The notes beneath the pieces are model-generated. The model did not search any database. It worked only from the letters and a program-made list of their open reading frames with translations, and had not been told where the DNA came from. A stretch of DNA of 64,000 bases from Streptomyces sp. AC555_RSS877 (lineage in GTDB: Bacteria > Actinomycetota > Actinomycetes > Streptomycetales > Streptomycetaceae), in NCBI RefSeq assembly GCF_019049245.1, contig NZ_JAGMUK010000218.1:62001-126000 (forward strand). Reading direction: 5' to 3'. Positions 24,529 to 35,366 of this stretch are shown piece after piece. Numbering within the stretch: the stretch's first letter is position 1; every line of letters begins with the position of its first letter. The position numbers were made by a program, and so were the translations under genes.

Positions 24529-25404
24529 ATGCCCCTGCGCGCCCGGCAACGTTGTCGGGCGGTCCTCGTGGCCGCCGTCGCCCTCACCGCCGCCACGGTC
24601 CTGGGAACCGCCCCACCCGCCTTTGCCGCCGACACCTGGACCGAGGCGGGCTCCGACCGCGCCGACCCGCTGACCGAGAGCCAGGGACTCACCTCCGTCG
24701 AGGTCCCGGCCGGGGCGGCCAACCGGTACACGGGGATCGGCACCATCCCCGTCGGCCTCAGCAGCCGCGGCTGGAACCACGTGGGCGACCCCGACACCTC
24801 CTACGACGGCCACTACATCGAGCCCTACCAGCGGGACTCCGGCACCACCAAGATGTTCCGCGTGCAGTCGCCGGACGGGACCTGGTCGGAGTACGTCCAC
24901 ACGCTGGGCTCCGGGGAGGCGCTGAACAACTCCTGGGTCGCCGTCTCGCCCGGCGGCCAGTGGATGCTGGCGGGGGAGTACGGCACCATGAGCCGGCTGC
25001 TGGTCTTCCCCACCCCGGGCGTCAACCCGGCCACCTCGCCCTCGGCGAACCTCCCGCAGGCCGCCACCGTCCGCCTCGACCACGCCGTACGCGACGTACA
25101 GGGCTGCGACTTCCTCAGCGCGACCCGGCTGCTGTGCTCCTCGGACGATCCCGCGGGCACGCTCTTCGGCATCACCAAGCCGCTGCTCCAGATCGACCTG
25201 ACGGCCGAACCCAACGGCACGTCCGACGTCACCGGCCACGTCACCGCGCTGCGTCAGCTGCCCCTGCGCAGTTCCTGCTCGGGCACCTTCGAGGCGGAGG
25301 GCATCGACTACGACCGCCGTACCGGCACCCTGCGCGTGATCGTCGTGTCGCCGGGGTTCTGCGTCCTGACCGACAGCACGACGTACCGCTTCACGCGGGG
25401 CTGA
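24529..25404 (+). CDS. Secreted protein of unknown function
   Basis: A 291-residue protein with a clear signal peptide (basic start, hydrophobic core AVLVAAVALTAATVLG, cleavage near AFA-ADT at about residue 35). The mature part is rich in Gly, Thr, Ser and aromatic residues (GWNHVGDPDTSYDG, YVHTLGSGEALNNSWVAVSPGGQW) and has four Cys near the C-terminal half (GCDF, LLCSS, SSCSGTF, GFCVL), suggesting two disulfides and a beta-propeller-like or lectin-like fold. I do not recognise the family. The start follows GGAGGAG after a run of ten C residues. Confidence 0.75.
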   Translation: MPLRARQRCRAVLVAAVALTAATVLGTAPPAFAADTWTEAGSDRADPLTESQGLTSVEVPAGAANRYTGIGTIPVGLSSRGWNHVGDPDTSYDGHYIEPYQRDSGTTKMFRVQSPDGTWSEYVHTLGSGEALNNSWVAVSPGGQWMLAGEYGTMSRLLVFPTPGVNPATSPSANLPQAATVRLDHAVRDVQGCDFLSATRLLCSSDDPAGTLFGITKPLLQIDLTAEPNGTSDVTGHVTALRQLPLRSSCSGTFEAEGIDYDRRTGTLRVIVVSPGFCVLTDSTTYRFTRG

Positions 25405-25535
25405 CCGTGCCGGCCGAGGGTGTGGGGCGGCGCCGGTAGTGCTCTGCCCGCGGTGGTGCTTATCTGGGGGTGGGGTGCGGTACCGCAGGGTTTGCCCCGC
25501 GGCACCGCAGCGCGGCCACGAGAGGAGCGATCACG

Positions 25536-25901
25536 ATGGACAGCGAGCGACCGCACCCGGAATCCGTCTCCGTGGAACTGAGCGGCAGCAAGGAGGACGC
25601 CCGGATCGTGTTCGACACCCTCTGCGCGTGCTTCGGGTCCGACCGGGGCGCGGAGGACGTACCCCGGGACCACCACGAGGTGCGTCCGACCGTGTGGCTC
25701 GGCACCTTCGACGTGGCCGACGAGCACGAGGGCTGCCCGCCGGCCAGTCTCGGCTCGTCCGTCATGGCCGACGTGCAGGGCGGCTACTGGGCCGTCGACC
25801 GGTTCCGTACGACTCTGGACTCCCTCTTCACCGTGCATGACCTCACCACGGTCTCCGGCGACCAGGAGAGGGAACTGCACGTGCGGCTGGAGAGCCACTA
25901 G
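25536..25901 (+). CDS. Conserved small protein of unknown function
   Basis: A 121-residue acidic soluble protein starting at the ATG behind AGAGGAG. It opens with a strand-like SVSVELSGSKEDARIVFDTL, has CACFGSD and EGCPP Cys-containing turns, and ends in ELHVRLESH. No known domain is recognised. The layout of alternating strands and helices suggests a ferredoxin-like alpha/beta fold, which is inference. Transcribed alone. Confidence 0.65.
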   Translation: MDSERPHPESVSVELSGSKEDARIVFDTLCACFGSDRGAEDVPRDHHEVRPTVWLGTFDVADEHEGCPPASLGSSVMADVQGGYWAVDRFRTTLDSLFTVHDLTTVSGDQERELHVRLESH

Positions 25902-28242
<2,341 letters not shown>

Positions 28243-28273
28243 GGCCGTATGACGGCCTCCCTAGGATGACCCC

Positions 28274-28849
28274 ATGTCACTCCCGCACGCGATCCTCACC
28301 GCCCTGCTCGAAAGGCCGTCGTCGGGCCTGGATCTGACCCGCCGGTTCGACCGGTCGATCGGCTACTTCTGGTCGGCGACGCATCAGCAGATCTATCGCG
28401 AGCTGGGAAAACTGGAGGCCGAGGGCTACATCAGGGCGCTGCCCGCCGAGCAGCCGGCGCGCGGGCAGAAGAAGAGCTACGAGGTCCTGCCCGCCGGCCG
28501 CGCCGAACTCGGGCGGTGGACGGCCGCGGCGCAGGACCCCAAGCCGCACCGCGACGCGCTGCTCCTGCGCCTGCGCGCCGCGGCCGTCGTCGGCACCGCG
28601 GGTCTGGAGTCCGACCTGCGCCGCCATCTCGACCTGCACCGGCTGCAGTTGGCCGAGTACGAACAGATCGAGCAGCGCGACTTCCCGCCCGGCCACGACA
28701 GCGCGCAGGCCAGGCTGCAGCACCTGGTCCTGCGCGCGGGCATCGAACTGGAGACCTTCTGGACGCAGTGGCTCACCGAGGCCCTGGCGGAACTGCCCGC
28801 TCTCGAAGAGGGGCTCGGCCAGGGCCCGCCCGGCGGATCGGGTCCCTAG
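28274..28849 (+). CDS. PadR-family transcriptional regulator
   Basis: A 191-residue regulator. The N-terminal winged helix reads HAILTALLERPSSGLDLTRR then HQQIYRELGKLEAEGYI, the PadR signature; a C-terminal helical dimerisation domain of about 100 residues (LDLHRLQLAEYEQIEQRDF) places it in the larger PadR subgroup. It follows fadH by 31 bases in the same direction and probably regulates that operon. Its stop codon overlaps the stop of the convergent surface-protein gene (shared CTAG). Confidence 0.85.
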   Translation: MSLPHAILTALLERPSSGLDLTRRFDRSIGYFWSATHQQIYRELGKLEAEGYIRALPAEQPARGQKKSYEVLPAGRAELGRWTAAAQDPKPHRDALLLRLRAAAVVGTAGLESDLRRHLDLHRLQLAEYEQIEQRDFPPGHDSAQARLQHLVLRAGIELETFWTQWLTEALAELPALEEGLGQGPPGGSGP

Positions 28850-29382
28850 AGCCGGTAGGGCTTCGAGCGGCGGCGCAGGAACCAGACGGTGGCCAGGGCG
28901 CCCGCCCCCACCAGGGTTCCTCCGGCGACCAGCGTGAGCGTGCCGTAGTCCTTCGTCGCGCCGCCCACGCCGCCCATGACACCCCGCGACGGCGTGGCCG
29001 TGGCGGAGACCGTGGGAGTGGACACGGGGGTCACGATGACCGACTGGGTGCCCGCGGTGCTGTTGTCCGCGCAGCGGACGATGACGGTGTAGGTGCCCGC
29101 GCTCACGCTCGACCAGGCCGCCGACTGAAGGTTGCTCGTCCCGGACAGCGACACCTGGCGGCCCTGTGCGAAGGTCGCCTGGCTGCTGTTCAGGAGTGAG
29201 GCCGTGCCCCAGTTGCCGTTGACCTGCGTACAGGCGCTGGTCGTGACGGAGACCGTGGACCCGGTGGTGCTCACGGAGATCCCCGGGCCGGCGGCAGCCG
29301 GCGTCGCGGTCAGGGCGAGCGGCAGCGCGGCGGCGGCTGCCACGGTCAGGCCGGAGCGGAGCAGAAGCTGAGTAGTGTCCAT
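28846..29382 (-). CDS. Secreted, membrane-anchored surface protein
   Basis: A 178-residue protein with a signal peptide (MDTTQLLLRSGLTVAAAAAL, cleavage near AAA-GPG), a small Ser/Thr/Val-rich beta domain containing two Cys (TSACTQ and VIVRCAD), a Thr/Pro-rich spacer and a C-terminal transmembrane helix (about residues 143-167) followed by FLRRRSKPYRL. No sortase LPxTG box is seen, so anchoring is by the helix. Function unknown; similar Ig-like tethered proteins are common in streptomycetes. Its stop overlaps that of padR. Confidence 0.75.
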   Translation of the reverse strand: MDTTQLLLRSGLTVAAAAALPLALTATPAAAGPGISVSTTGSTVSVTTSACTQVNGNWGTASLLNSSQATFAQGRQVSLSGTSNLQSAAWSSVSAGTYTVIVRCADNSTAGTQSVIVTPVSTPTVSATATPSRGVMGGVGGATKDYGTLTLVAGGTLVGAGALATVWFLRRRSKPYRL

Positions 29383-29565
29383 GGACCTGTTCCTCCGGCG
29401 GCACGGTTGGCGGTACATCCCTTGCGCCGCCGAGGATTGGGAACGCCCGTGCTGCCCTCAACGGGAAGCCAACGTGCCCACGGCCCGTCCCGCATGCGGA
29501 CGGCGTCCGGTCGGGTGACGCCTTCCGTCGTCCGGCCGCGGTGGGAGCGGAGGCGGGAGCGGTCG

Positions 29566-30573
29566 TCACGGCCGCGGGGTGGCGCCCGTGGTCACCGTCC
29601 GCTCCGCGGAGAAGCCTCCCCAGGTGCCGTCCGGCAGCTTCGCCCGGATCCGCACCCGATGACTGGCGCCGGCCTCCCGTCCCAGGTAGAAGCCGTATGT
29701 CGCCCGGTCGCGCGGCGCGGACCCGCCGAACACCAGCGAGGTGGCGGGGCGGCCGTCGAGGTGGACCTGGTACTCCGTGACCGTCCCGCCCGTGCGTGGC
29801 GGCACCCAGGCGAGGTCGAGGTGATACGCCCCGTCGGCGCGCCGGGTCGTCGCCTCGAAGCCGGTGGGAGCCGTGTCCCGCCCGTCGTCGGTGCCCGCTG
29901 TGGTGAGGCGCAGCGGAGCACCGGCGGGCGAGACGTTGTCGGCCGCGTCCCTCGCCCGCACGGTGAAGGAGTAGCGGGTGCCCGGACGCAGCCCCGTGAC
30001 CACGGTCGCCGTCTGGTTCCCGCCCACACTGTGGATCTTCGTGGGGCCCTGGTGGATGTCGTACGACGCCACGGCCCGGTCGTCCGTCGAGGCGGCCCAG
30101 GACAGCTGGACCGCCCGGCTTCCGGCCGCTCGGCCCCGCAGCCCGCCCGGCCGCGTCGGGGCCGAGCGGTCCGCCGCCACGACCGCCGGAGTGGTCGCCC
30201 GCACCTCCTGGCTGCGGGGCCCGAGGCGCCCCTCGGTGTCCCTCGCCCGCACGGTGAAGACGTACACGGTGGACGGCCTGAGCCTGGTGACGTCGACCAT
30301 GTGCCGAGAACCCGGTATCTCCTGGATTTTGGTGGTGTCGCGATACACCTCATAGGCGCCGACACCGGGGCCGGCATCCACCGACAGCGCGTTCCACATG
30401 ACGTGCACGCTCGTCGCACTGCCGGCGGTGGCGGTGACGCCCGTCGGTGCCGCGGGCGGCCGGCCGCTCTCGCCGTCGGCCGTCCCGTCCCCTCCGCAGG
30501 ACGCGATCAGCGCGAGCGCTCCGCAGAGCGCGAGGCGACGGGGCAGGGAAGCGAGGACGGGAACGCGTCGCAC
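29566..30573 (-). CDS. Lipoprotein with three fibronectin type III domains
   Basis: A 335-residue exported protein. The signal ends in a lipobox, LIASC (Cys26), so it should be a lipid-anchored surface protein. Three FnIII modules follow: about residues 40-130 (APTGVTATAGSATSVHVMW), 138-226 (RPGGLRGRAAGSRAVQLSW) and 236-332 (APTGFEATTRRADGAYHLDL), with repeated TRLRPSTVYVFTVRARD / TGLRPGTRYSFTVRARD strands. Such modules accompany chitinases and cellulases and bind or space glycans. The GTG at 30573 follows GGGAGG. A DasR-like palindrome lies 28-43 bases upstream and a chitosanase gene is divergent, which suggests amino-sugar control. Confidence 0.83.
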   Translation of the reverse strand: MRRVPVLASLPRRLALCGALALIASCGGDGTADGESGRPPAAPTGVTATAGSATSVHVMWNALSVDAGPGVGAYEVYRDTTKIQEIPGSRHMVDVTRLRPSTVYVFTVRARDTEGRLGPRSQEVRATTPAVVAADRSAPTRPGGLRGRAAGSRAVQLSWAASTDDRAVASYDIHQGPTKIHSVGGNQTATVVTGLRPGTRYSFTVRARDAADNVSPAGAPLRLTTAGTDDGRDTAPTGFEATTRRADGAYHLDLAWVPPRTGGTVTEYQVHLDGRPATSLVFGGSAPRDRATYGFYLGREAGASHRVRIRAKLPDGTWGGFSAERTVTTGATPRP

Positions 30574-30600
30574 GGCTGCCTCCCGGAGGGCATGGCGGGC

Positions 30601-30616
30601 ATTGGTCCGGACCAAT
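30601..30616 (-). promoter_or_regulatory. DasR dre-like perfect palindrome
   Basis: ATTGGTCCGGACCAAT is a perfect 16-bp palindrome with the TGGTC..GACCA core of dre elements, the targets of the N-acetylglucosamine-responsive GntR regulator DasR. It is 28 bases before the lipoprotein start, in the core promoter, and 366 bases from the chitosanase start. Confidence 0.55.
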
Positions 30617-30981
30617 ATGGCGCGCTGGCGCGAGCACATCAAGGGGGCGTGGGGAGCGGGCGCCATTCGGTGACCGCCCGGCGGCGGCCGTCCTCGGGGG
30701 TGTCGGCGACGGCGCGTCGGACGTTTCGTATGCTGAACGCCCTCGCGGCTGAACTCCCCCTGCAGAGTGGGCGGTTCACGCCGCCGCGCGGGCCGCTGTC
30801 GTCGCTGATCCCGCGCCGGTGCGGGCGGCCGGGAGGCCGGAGTCCTTCGCGGACCCGGGCTCCCGGCCCCTGTCGGCCGCTCTAGGACGTGCTCCGTCCG
30901 GCCCCCCAACAGTGGCCGCGTGATCGACGCGCCGTCAGATTGGGCTGAGTGTCCGGCAACGCCTCCCAGGAGGTTCTCATC
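30617..30981. other. Remainder of the lipoprotein-chitosanase spacer
   Basis: No supported gene. TTTCGTATGCTGAAC near 30723-30737 is locally AT-rich and could hold a promoter, but no clean -35/-10 pair is visible. The chitosanase ribosome site AGGAGG lies at its end (30968-30973). Confidence 0.4.
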
Positions 30982-31704
30982 GTGCGTGCCCAGTCACTGA
31001 CGCTGGCCGCGGCAGGCGCCGCCCTCCTCGCCTCGACGGCACCGCCCGCCACCACGCCGGTCGCGGTGCCCGCCGCCGAGCCCCGCGTCGTCCGGGAGGA
31101 GAGGGTGTCGCGGAGCGCGGGCGACGTCCGAGCCGCCGACCTGCTGGCAAAGGTGCGTGACTGCGTCCCCGTCTCCCGCGGCCGCTATCGCAGCGACGAC
31201 GGCAGGCCCGCGAGCACGCCCGTCTGTGGTACCCGGGACGCCGTGTTCTGGCGGGCCGACCTGGACATCGACTGCGACGGCCGGGCCGGCCGCCGCTGCA
31301 ACCGCCGCAGTGACCCGCTCTTCTCCGACGCCACGGCCTATCCGCAGTCCGACGGCCGACACCTGGACGCCGAACGGCTCCCGTACATCGTCGTGCCCGG
31401 CCCGAGCCGCATCTGGAACCACGGCGACGACGGCGTACGCGGCGGATCGGTGGCGGCCGTCGTCCACCGCGACCGCGTGCGCTACGCGGTGGTCGGCGAC
31501 GTCGGCCCGCGCGACCTCATCGGCGAGGCGTCCTATGCCACCGCCAAGGCCCTCGGTATCCGCCCCGACCCGCGCGCCGGCGGCACCGACTCCGGCGTCA
31601 CCTACATCGTGTTCAAGGACACGCAGGTGGCGCCCATCGAGAACCACGCGGCCGCCGTGATGGTCGGGGAGCGGCTGGCGCGGCAGTTCGTCCGCGGTCG
31701 GTGA
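30982..31704 (+). CDS. Secreted chitosanase, glycoside hydrolase family 75
   Basis: A 240-residue exported enzyme. The GTG at 30982 lies 8 bases after AGGAGG and begins a signal peptide (VRAQSLTLAAAGAALLASTA). The catalytic domain shows the GH75 features: AVFWRADLDIDCDGR with its acidic pair, LFSDATAYPQSDG, LPYIVVP and VVGDVGPRDLIGEASY, the last containing the acidic Asp/Glu region conserved in fungal and actinomycete chitosanases. It would cleave chitosan outside the cell. Placement beside an FnIII lipoprotein and a dre-like site supports a role in amino-sugar polymer use. Confidence 0.85.
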   Translation: MRAQSLTLAAAGAALLASTAPPATTPVAVPAAEPRVVREERVSRSAGDVRAADLLAKVRDCVPVSRGRYRSDDGRPASTPVCGTRDAVFWRADLDIDCDGRAGRRCNRRSDPLFSDATAYPQSDGRHLDAERLPYIVVPGPSRIWNHGDDGVRGGSVAAVVHRDRVRYAVVGDVGPRDLIGEASYATAKALGIRPDPRAGGTDSGVTYIVFKDTQVAPIENHAAAVMVGERLARQFVRGR

Positions 31705-31774
31705 CGACCCGTCGGGGCGGTCCGTGCGGACCGGTGACCGTCTCGTGGGGCGCCGGTGCCCACCCGGCGGTGCG

Positions 31775-32536
31775 TCAGACCGCGGACCAGCCGTCGTCGA
31801 CCGGCAGGACCACGCCGTTGATGTTGCTCGCCGCGTCCGAGGCGAGGAACACGATGGCGGCGGCCTGCTCCTCGGGCCGGGCGACGCGGCCGAGGTTGAC
31901 GAAGTGCGGGCCGAGCGCCGTCGGCCCGTGGGCACCCTGCTCGACGTCCACGACGATGCGGGTCGCCGTACCGCCCGGCGCGATGGCGTTGGCCCGGATG
32001 CCCTGCTTGCGGTACATGACCGCGAGGTTCTTCGTCAGCCCCACCATCCCGTGCTTCGAGGCCGTGTACGCGGCGCCCGCCGCGCTGCCGCGCAGGCCCG
32101 CCTCGGAGGCGGTGTTCACGATGGCGCCCTTGCCGGCCGCCAGCATGTGCGGCAGTACCGCGCGGGTGAGCAGGAAGGGCGCGGTGAGGTTGACCCGGAT
32201 GACCCGCTCCCACTCCGCGTCGCTCACGTCCGCGAGCGCCGACATGCGGTCCATGATCCCGGCGTTGTTCACCAGGACGTCCACCCCGCCGAAGCGCTCC
32301 ACGGCGGTCGTGGTCACCTGGTCGACGACGGCCTGCTCGCTCAGATCGCCGGTGACGGCGACCGCGCTCCCGCCCGCCTGCTCGATCTCCTCGACCGTCT
32401 GCTGAGCACCCTCGGCGTTGAGGTCCGCCACCACGACGCGCGCGCCCTGCGCGGCGAAGGCCAGTGCGGCGGCCCGTCCGATGCCCGAGCCCGCCCCGGT
32501 GACGATGACGCTGCGTCCGTCGAATCCGCCGACCAT
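31775..32536 (-). CDS. Short-chain dehydrogenase/reductase
   Basis: A 253-residue classical SDR. The NAD(P) motif is TGAGSGIG (residues about 13-20), VNNAG follows at about 92, and the catalytic Ser/Tyr/Lys set appears as NTAS and YTASK. ADLN after the second strand indicates NAD(H) preference. The C-terminus SNINGVVLPVDDGW is typical. Substrate unknown. It is divergent from a TetR gene with a 131-base spacer that contains an inverted repeat, so it is presumably the TetR target. Confidence 0.88.
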   Translation of the reverse strand: MVGGFDGRSVIVTGAGSGIGRAAALAFAAQGARVVVADLNAEGAQQTVEEIEQAGGSAVAVTGDLSEQAVVDQVTTTAVERFGGVDVLVNNAGIMDRMSALADVSDAEWERVIRVNLTAPFLLTRAVLPHMLAAGKGAIVNTASEAGLRGSAAGAAYTASKHGMVGLTKNLAVMYRKQGIRANAIAPGGTATRIVVDVEQGAHGPTALGPHFVNLGRVARPEEQAAAIVFLASDAASNINGVVLPVDDGWSAV

Positions 32537-32598
32537 GTGGGGCTCCTGTCAGTAATTTCGAAGGTGAGATGCCCGGTGCGTCCACACCCTACGACTTC

Positions 32599-32615
32599 AT
32601 GTCTGCGAGTGACAT
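32599..32615. promoter_or_regulatory. Candidate TetR operator between SDR and tetR genes
   Basis: ATGTC-TGCGAGT-GACAT is an inverted repeat (5-bp perfect arms, 17 bp in all) in the divergent spacer, 62 bases from the SDR start and 53 from the tetR start. Size and position fit a self-regulating TetR operator. Confidence 0.5.
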
Positions 32616-32667
32616 AAACTCGACGGAGAGAACCCGGAGAGGGACCGCCACCCAGCCGGAGGAACCG

Positions 32668-33306
32668 ATGACCGCCCCTCGCGTCCGCACGGGACGACCA
32701 CCCCTGACCGAGGAGCGCAAGGCCGAGATCAGGCTGGAGATCGCCCGGGCCGCGGTGGACCTGTTCGTCGCCCAGGGCGTCACGGCGACCACCGGTGAGC
32801 AGATCGGACAGGCGGTCGGCGTCTCGGCGCGGACCGTGTGGCGCTACTTCCCGAGCAAGGAGAGCTGCGTCCGGCCACTGTTCTCACAGGGCATCGACGT
32901 GATCGCCGCCTGTCTGCGGGACCGGCTCCCCGGTCAGCCCCTGGAGGAGCTCTTCGACCGGACGCTCGCGAGGGAGCTCGGTCCGGTCGGCGGCCCCGCC
33001 CGCGCCACCGTCGGCGCCCTGGTCCGGCTCACCCGCACCGAGCCCGGACTGCGCGCCGTCTGGCTCCGGACGTACGACGAGGCCGAGCCGGCGTTCGCCC
33101 GCGCACTGGCCGACCGGGCCGGGCTCGCCCCCGAGGACCTGCGGCCGACGATCCAGGCGGCGATGTTCAACGCCGCCCTGCGCGCCGGGGTCGAGCACCA
33201 CGCCTGGCGCACGGCCGACCCGTCGGCCGACCCCGCGACGGCGGAGGCCGAGCTGGTCGCCACGCTGCGCTCGGCCCTCGCCGTCGCGGCCGAAGGGGTC
33301 ATCTAG
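32668..33306 (+). CDS. TetR-family transcriptional regulator
   Basis: A 212-residue repressor-type protein. The helix-turn-helix is at about residues 35-60: TTGEQIGQAVGVSARTVWRY FPSKE (space inserted), with the typical YFPSKE end. The C-terminal ligand domain contains RTYDEAEPAFARAL. The ATG at 32668 follows GGAGGAA; the longer frame starting at 32569 would cross the operator. Divergent from the SDR gene, its likely target. Ligand unknown. Confidence 0.87.
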   Translation: MTAPRVRTGRPPLTEERKAEIRLEIARAAVDLFVAQGVTATTGEQIGQAVGVSARTVWRYFPSKESCVRPLFSQGIDVIAACLRDRLPGQPLEELFDRTLARELGPVGGPARATVGALVRLTRTEPGLRAVWLRTYDEAEPAFARALADRAGLAPEDLRPTIQAAMFNAALRAGVEHHAWRTADPSADPATAEAELVATLRSALAVAAEGVI

Positions 33307-33321
33307 CCGTCCGAAGGGGCA

Positions 33322-33732
33322 TCACACCTTCCGGTAGGTGTACGCCTCCACGGCCGCCGCCTCCACCGCCGCGAGGTCGGCTCCCGTGGCCGCCGTGACG
33401 ACCGCGGCCACCGCCCCCTCGACGAACGGGGCGTCCACCAGGCGGGTGTTGGCGGGGAGTTCGTCGCCCTCGGCGAGCAGCGCCTTCACGGTGAGGACGG
33501 CGCTGCCGAGGTCGGCGAGGACGGCGACGCCGGCCCCCCGGTCCACGGCGGCGGCCGCGGCGGCGATCAGCTCCGCGCTGGTACCGAGCCCTCCGCCCTC
33601 GGTGCCGCCCGCCGGGGCGACGGGCACCTCGGGGCCGCCACCCGCCAGCCCCTTGGCCAACTCGGCCACCGACGCGGCGACCTCGGCGCTGTGCGACACC
33701 AGTACGATCCCGACCAGCTTCCCGTCACTCAC
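33322..33732 (-). CDS. dhaM: PTS-dependent dihydroxyacetone kinase, phosphotransferase subunit
   Basis: A 136-residue EIIA-mannose-like domain: GIVLVSHSAEVAASVAELA holds the phosphorylated His14, and VAVLADLGSAVLTVKALL is the conserved second motif. It lacks the HPr and EI-like domains of E. coli DhaM, matching the single-domain DhaM of Gram-positive bacteria. Its GTG start overlaps the dhaL stop by 8 bases. It would pass phosphate from HPr to the ADP bound on DhaL. Confidence 0.9.
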   Translation of the reverse strand: MSDGKLVGIVLVSHSAEVAASVAELAKGLAGGGPEVPVAPAGGTEGGGLGTSAELIAAAAAAVDRGAGVAVLADLGSAVLTVKALLAEGDELPANTRLVDAPFVEGAVAAVVTAATGADLAAVEAAAVEAYTYRKV

Positions 33733-34324
33733 CGGCCGCCTCCGCGAGTCCCGCCACGAGGAGCGACGCCGACGTGGCACCGGGATCCTGATGCCCGATG
33801 CTGCGCTCCCCGAGGTAACTCGCCCGCCCCTTGCGGGCCTGCAACGGCGTGGTCGCCAGGGCGCCCTCCTCGGCGGCGGACCGGGCCGCGACGAAGCCGT
33901 CGCCGAGCGCGTCGAGGGCCGGCACCAAGGCGTCGATCATGGTCTTGTCGCCGGGCGCGGCTCCGCCGAGCGTCCTGACCGCGTCCACGCCCTCGCGCAG
34001 CGCCTCGGCGAACCGCTCCTCGCTGACCTCGCCGGCGTCACCGAGCGCCTTGCCGGTGCGGCGCAGCAACGTGCCGTACAACGGCCCCGAGGCGCCACCG
34101 ACGGTCGAGATGAGTGTGCGACCGGCGAGCATCAGGACCGCCCCCGGCGTGTCCGGCGCCTCCTTGTCCAGCGCCGCGGTCACCGCGGTGAGCCCGCGCC
34201 GCATATTGCTGCCGTGGTCGGCGTCCCCGATGGGCGAGTCGAGGGCGGTGAGCCGTTCCGCCTCGCGGTCGACGGACGTGGCGGTCGCCGTCATCCAACG
34301 GCGGAAGAAGTCGGCGTCGAGCAC
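33725..34324 (-). CDS. dhaL: Dihydroxyacetone kinase ADP-binding subunit
   Basis: A 199-residue helical-barrel protein. GDADHGSNMRRGL is the Mg/ADP-binding GDxDxGxNM motif; GASGPLYGTLLR and PGDKTMIDALVP are further conserved signatures of DhaL. The tightly bound ADP is the phosphate carrier between DhaM and the DhaK-bound substrate. It lies between dhaK (49 bases upstream) and dhaM (8-base overlap), forming a complete dhaKLM operon. Confidence 0.92.
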   Translation of the reverse strand: MLDADFFRRWMTATATSVDREAERLTALDSPIGDADHGSNMRRGLTAVTAALDKEAPDTPGAVLMLAGRTLISTVGGASGPLYGTLLRRTGKALGDAGEVSEERFAEALREGVDAVRTLGGAAPGDKTMIDALVPALDALGDGFVAARSAAEEGALATTPLQARKGRASYLGERSIGHQDPGATSASLLVAGLAEAAGE

Positions 34325-34373
34325 TGGATCTCCTTGCGTGGTCGGTACGTCGTGTCCGCTGGGCCTCGCCCGC

Positions 34374-35366
34374 TCACACCCCCCAGCGCAGTCCCGCCGT
34401 CTTCACCGGCGCGTCCCACAGACGCAGCAGTTCCTCGTCGATCTGGCACAGGGCGACCGAGGCGCCGGCCATGTCCAGGGAAGTGACGTAGTTGCCGACG
34501 AGGGTCCGGGCGACGGCGACCCCGCGCTCGGCGAGCACCCGCTGCACCTCGGCGTTGAAGCCGTACAGCTCCAGCAGCGGCGTCGAGCCCAGGCCGTTGA
34601 CCAGGACGAGGACGGGATTGCGCGGGGTCATGTCGTCCAGGATCGCGCCGACCGAGAAGTCGGCGATCTCCCGCGAGGTCATCATCGGCCGCCGCTCCCG
34701 GCCGGGCTCGCCGTGGATTCCGATGCCCAACTCCAGCTCGCCGGGCGGCAGATCGAAGGTCGGGCTGCCCTTGGCCGGCGTGGTGCAGGCGCTCAGCGCG
34801 ACCCCGAAACTGCGGGAGTTCTCGTTGACCTGCCGGGCGATCGACTGCACCCGCTCCAGGGGCTGCCCCTCGTCGGCCGCGGCCCCCGCGATCTTCTCCA
34901 CGAAGAGCGTCGCACCCGTGCCGCGCCGCCCGGCGGTGTACAGGCTGTCGGTGACCGCCACGTCGTCGTCGACCAGGACCTTGGCGACCTGGATGCCCTC
35001 GTCCTCGGCGAGTTCGGCCGCCATGTCGAAGTTGAGCACGTCGCCCGTGTAGTTCTTCACGATGAACAGCACACCGGCACCGCTGTCCACGGCCGCCGCC
35101 GCCCGCACCATCTGGTCCGGCACCGGTGACGTGAACACCTCGCCGGGGCAGGCCGCGGAGAGCATCCCGGGTCCCACGAAGCCACCGTGCAGCGGCTCGT
35201 GCCCCGAACCCCCGCCGGAAACCAGGGCGACCTTCCCCGCCACGGGGGCGTCCCGCCGGACGATCACCCGGTTCTCGACATCGACGGTCAACTCGGGATG
35301 GGCGGCCGCCAGGCCACGCAGCGCATCGGCGACGACGGTCTCGGGGACGTTGATCAGCATCCTCAT
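34374..35366 (-). CDS. dhaK: Dihydroxyacetone kinase substrate-binding subunit
   Basis: A 330-residue protein. GGGSGHEPLHGGFVG and GIGIHGEPGRE contain the two active-site His residues: the second is the one that binds dihydroxyacetone covalently in the family, the first gates the site. The ATG at 35366 follows AGGAGG. It heads the dhaKLM operon, which converts dihydroxyacetone to DHAP with phosphoenolpyruvate as donor via the PTS. The longer open frame to 36200 is antisense to the aminotransferase gene and was rejected. Confidence 0.93.
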   Translation of the reverse strand: MRMLINVPETVVADALRGLAAAHPELTVDVENRVIVRRDAPVAGKVALVSGGGSGHEPLHGGFVGPGMLSAACPGEVFTSPVPDQMVRAAAAVDSGAGVLFIVKNYTGDVLNFDMAAELAEDEGIQVAKVLVDDDVAVTDSLYTAGRRGTGATLFVEKIAGAAADEGQPLERVQSIARQVNENSRSFGVALSACTTPAKGSPTFDLPPGELELGIGIHGEPGRERRPMMTSREIADFSVGAILDDMTPRNPVLVLVNGLGSTPLLELYGFNAEVQRVLAERGVAVARTLVGNYVTSLDMAGASVALCQIDEELLRLWDAPVKTAGLRWGV

